This document shows positions 13,361 to 13,522 of a stretch of 13,522 bases of DNA, in pieces. Under the pieces are notes generated by a model that had not been told where the DNA came from, searched no databases, and saw only the letters and a list, made by a program, of their open reading frames with translations. This DNA comes from Ruminococcaceae bacterium UBA4958. Lineage in GTDB: Bacteria; Bacillota; Clostridia; Oscillospirales; Acutalibacteraceae. A program made the translations under genes and the position numbers. The first letter of the stretch is position 1, and each line of letters begins with the position of its first letter. The stretch lies in the NCBI GenBank assembly GCA_002397355.1, contig DHAI01000016.1, forward strand, positions 1-13,522, written 5' to 3'.

Positions 13361-13522
13361 TTACTTTTTTGCGTACTCCGCGGAGGCGAGATAACCGTAT
13401 TCCGAACCCGGAAAGTCCAGCGTGGCAAAGTAGTCGGCCGGCGTTTCCGCCCGGCGGATCAGCCGCGTGGAGCCGTCCTCCTTCAGCAGGATCTCGGCGG
13501 AGCGGAGCTTGCCGTTGTAGTT
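13361..13522 (-). CDS. 3' end of an unidentified gene (partial, runs off the right edge)
   Basis: The last 53 codons of a minus-strand frame, ending in TAA at 13363-13361. It contains GKLRSAEILLKEDGSTRLI followed by RRAETPADYFATLDFPGS and ends in SAEYAKK. Codon use is GC-rich in third position like its neighbours, and a strong terminator follows, so it is a real gene. No membrane segment or recognisable motif is visible in this fragment, and I do not know the family. It converges with the malY-like gene. Confidence 0.7.
   Translation of the reverse strand, partial: NYNGKLRSAEILLKEDGSTRLIRRAETPADYFATLDFPGSEYGYLASAEYAKK

Overview
The window looks like the chromosome of a GC-rich Clostridia member, probably Oscillospiraceae/Ruminococcaceae. 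This is inferred from the gene order (a variant of the Bacillus yaaO-tmk-yaaQ-yaaR-holB-yaaT-yabA-yabB-rsmI block), from strong AGGAGG-type ribosome binding sites with frequent GTG starts, and from anaerobe traits such as a 2x[4Fe-4S] ferredoxin. No rRNA, tRNA, CRISPR array or complete mobile element was seen.

Layout. Bases 1-536 are AT-rich and hold no convincing intact gene. The left edge resembles the outer end of an ISL3-type insertion sequence, followed by a minus-strand reading frame broken by two stops, intrinsic terminators and a hairpin-rich patch. Bases 537-1061 (minus) encode a small coiled-coil protein, possibly FlxA-like, with a promoter-like site resembling the flagellar sigma-28 consensus. 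Bases 1217-4631 (minus) are a two-gene operon: a YfhO-family GT-C membrane glycosyltransferase followed by a CsbB-like polyprenyl-phosphate glycosyltransferase. This pair probably decorates a cell-surface polymer. Reading away from it on the plus strand are a YfbR-like 5'-deoxynucleotidase and then an LCP (LytR-CpsA-Psr) enzyme that attaches polymers to peptidoglycan.

Bases 6688-13274 are a run of plus-strand genes: yaaO-like PLP decarboxylase, yaaQ/darA (PII-like c-di-AMP receptor), holB (DNA polymerase III delta'), ricT/yaaT, a small ferredoxin, yabB/trmN6-like methyltransferase, rsmI and a MalY/PatB-type C-S lyase/aminotransferase. Compared with Bacillus, tmk, yaaR, yabA and yazA are missing from this block, and a ferredoxin with its own promoter stands after ricT. 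ATGA overlaps couple yaaQ-holB and yabB-rsmI. The right edge holds the 3' end of an unidentified minus-strand gene with its own terminator.

Most of the window is well-understood core genome. The least explained parts are the left 1.2 kb, the terminator placed directly ahead of yaaO, the base-composition shift inside yfhO, and the ricT-ferredoxin neighbourhood. I did not find a clearly new biological system.
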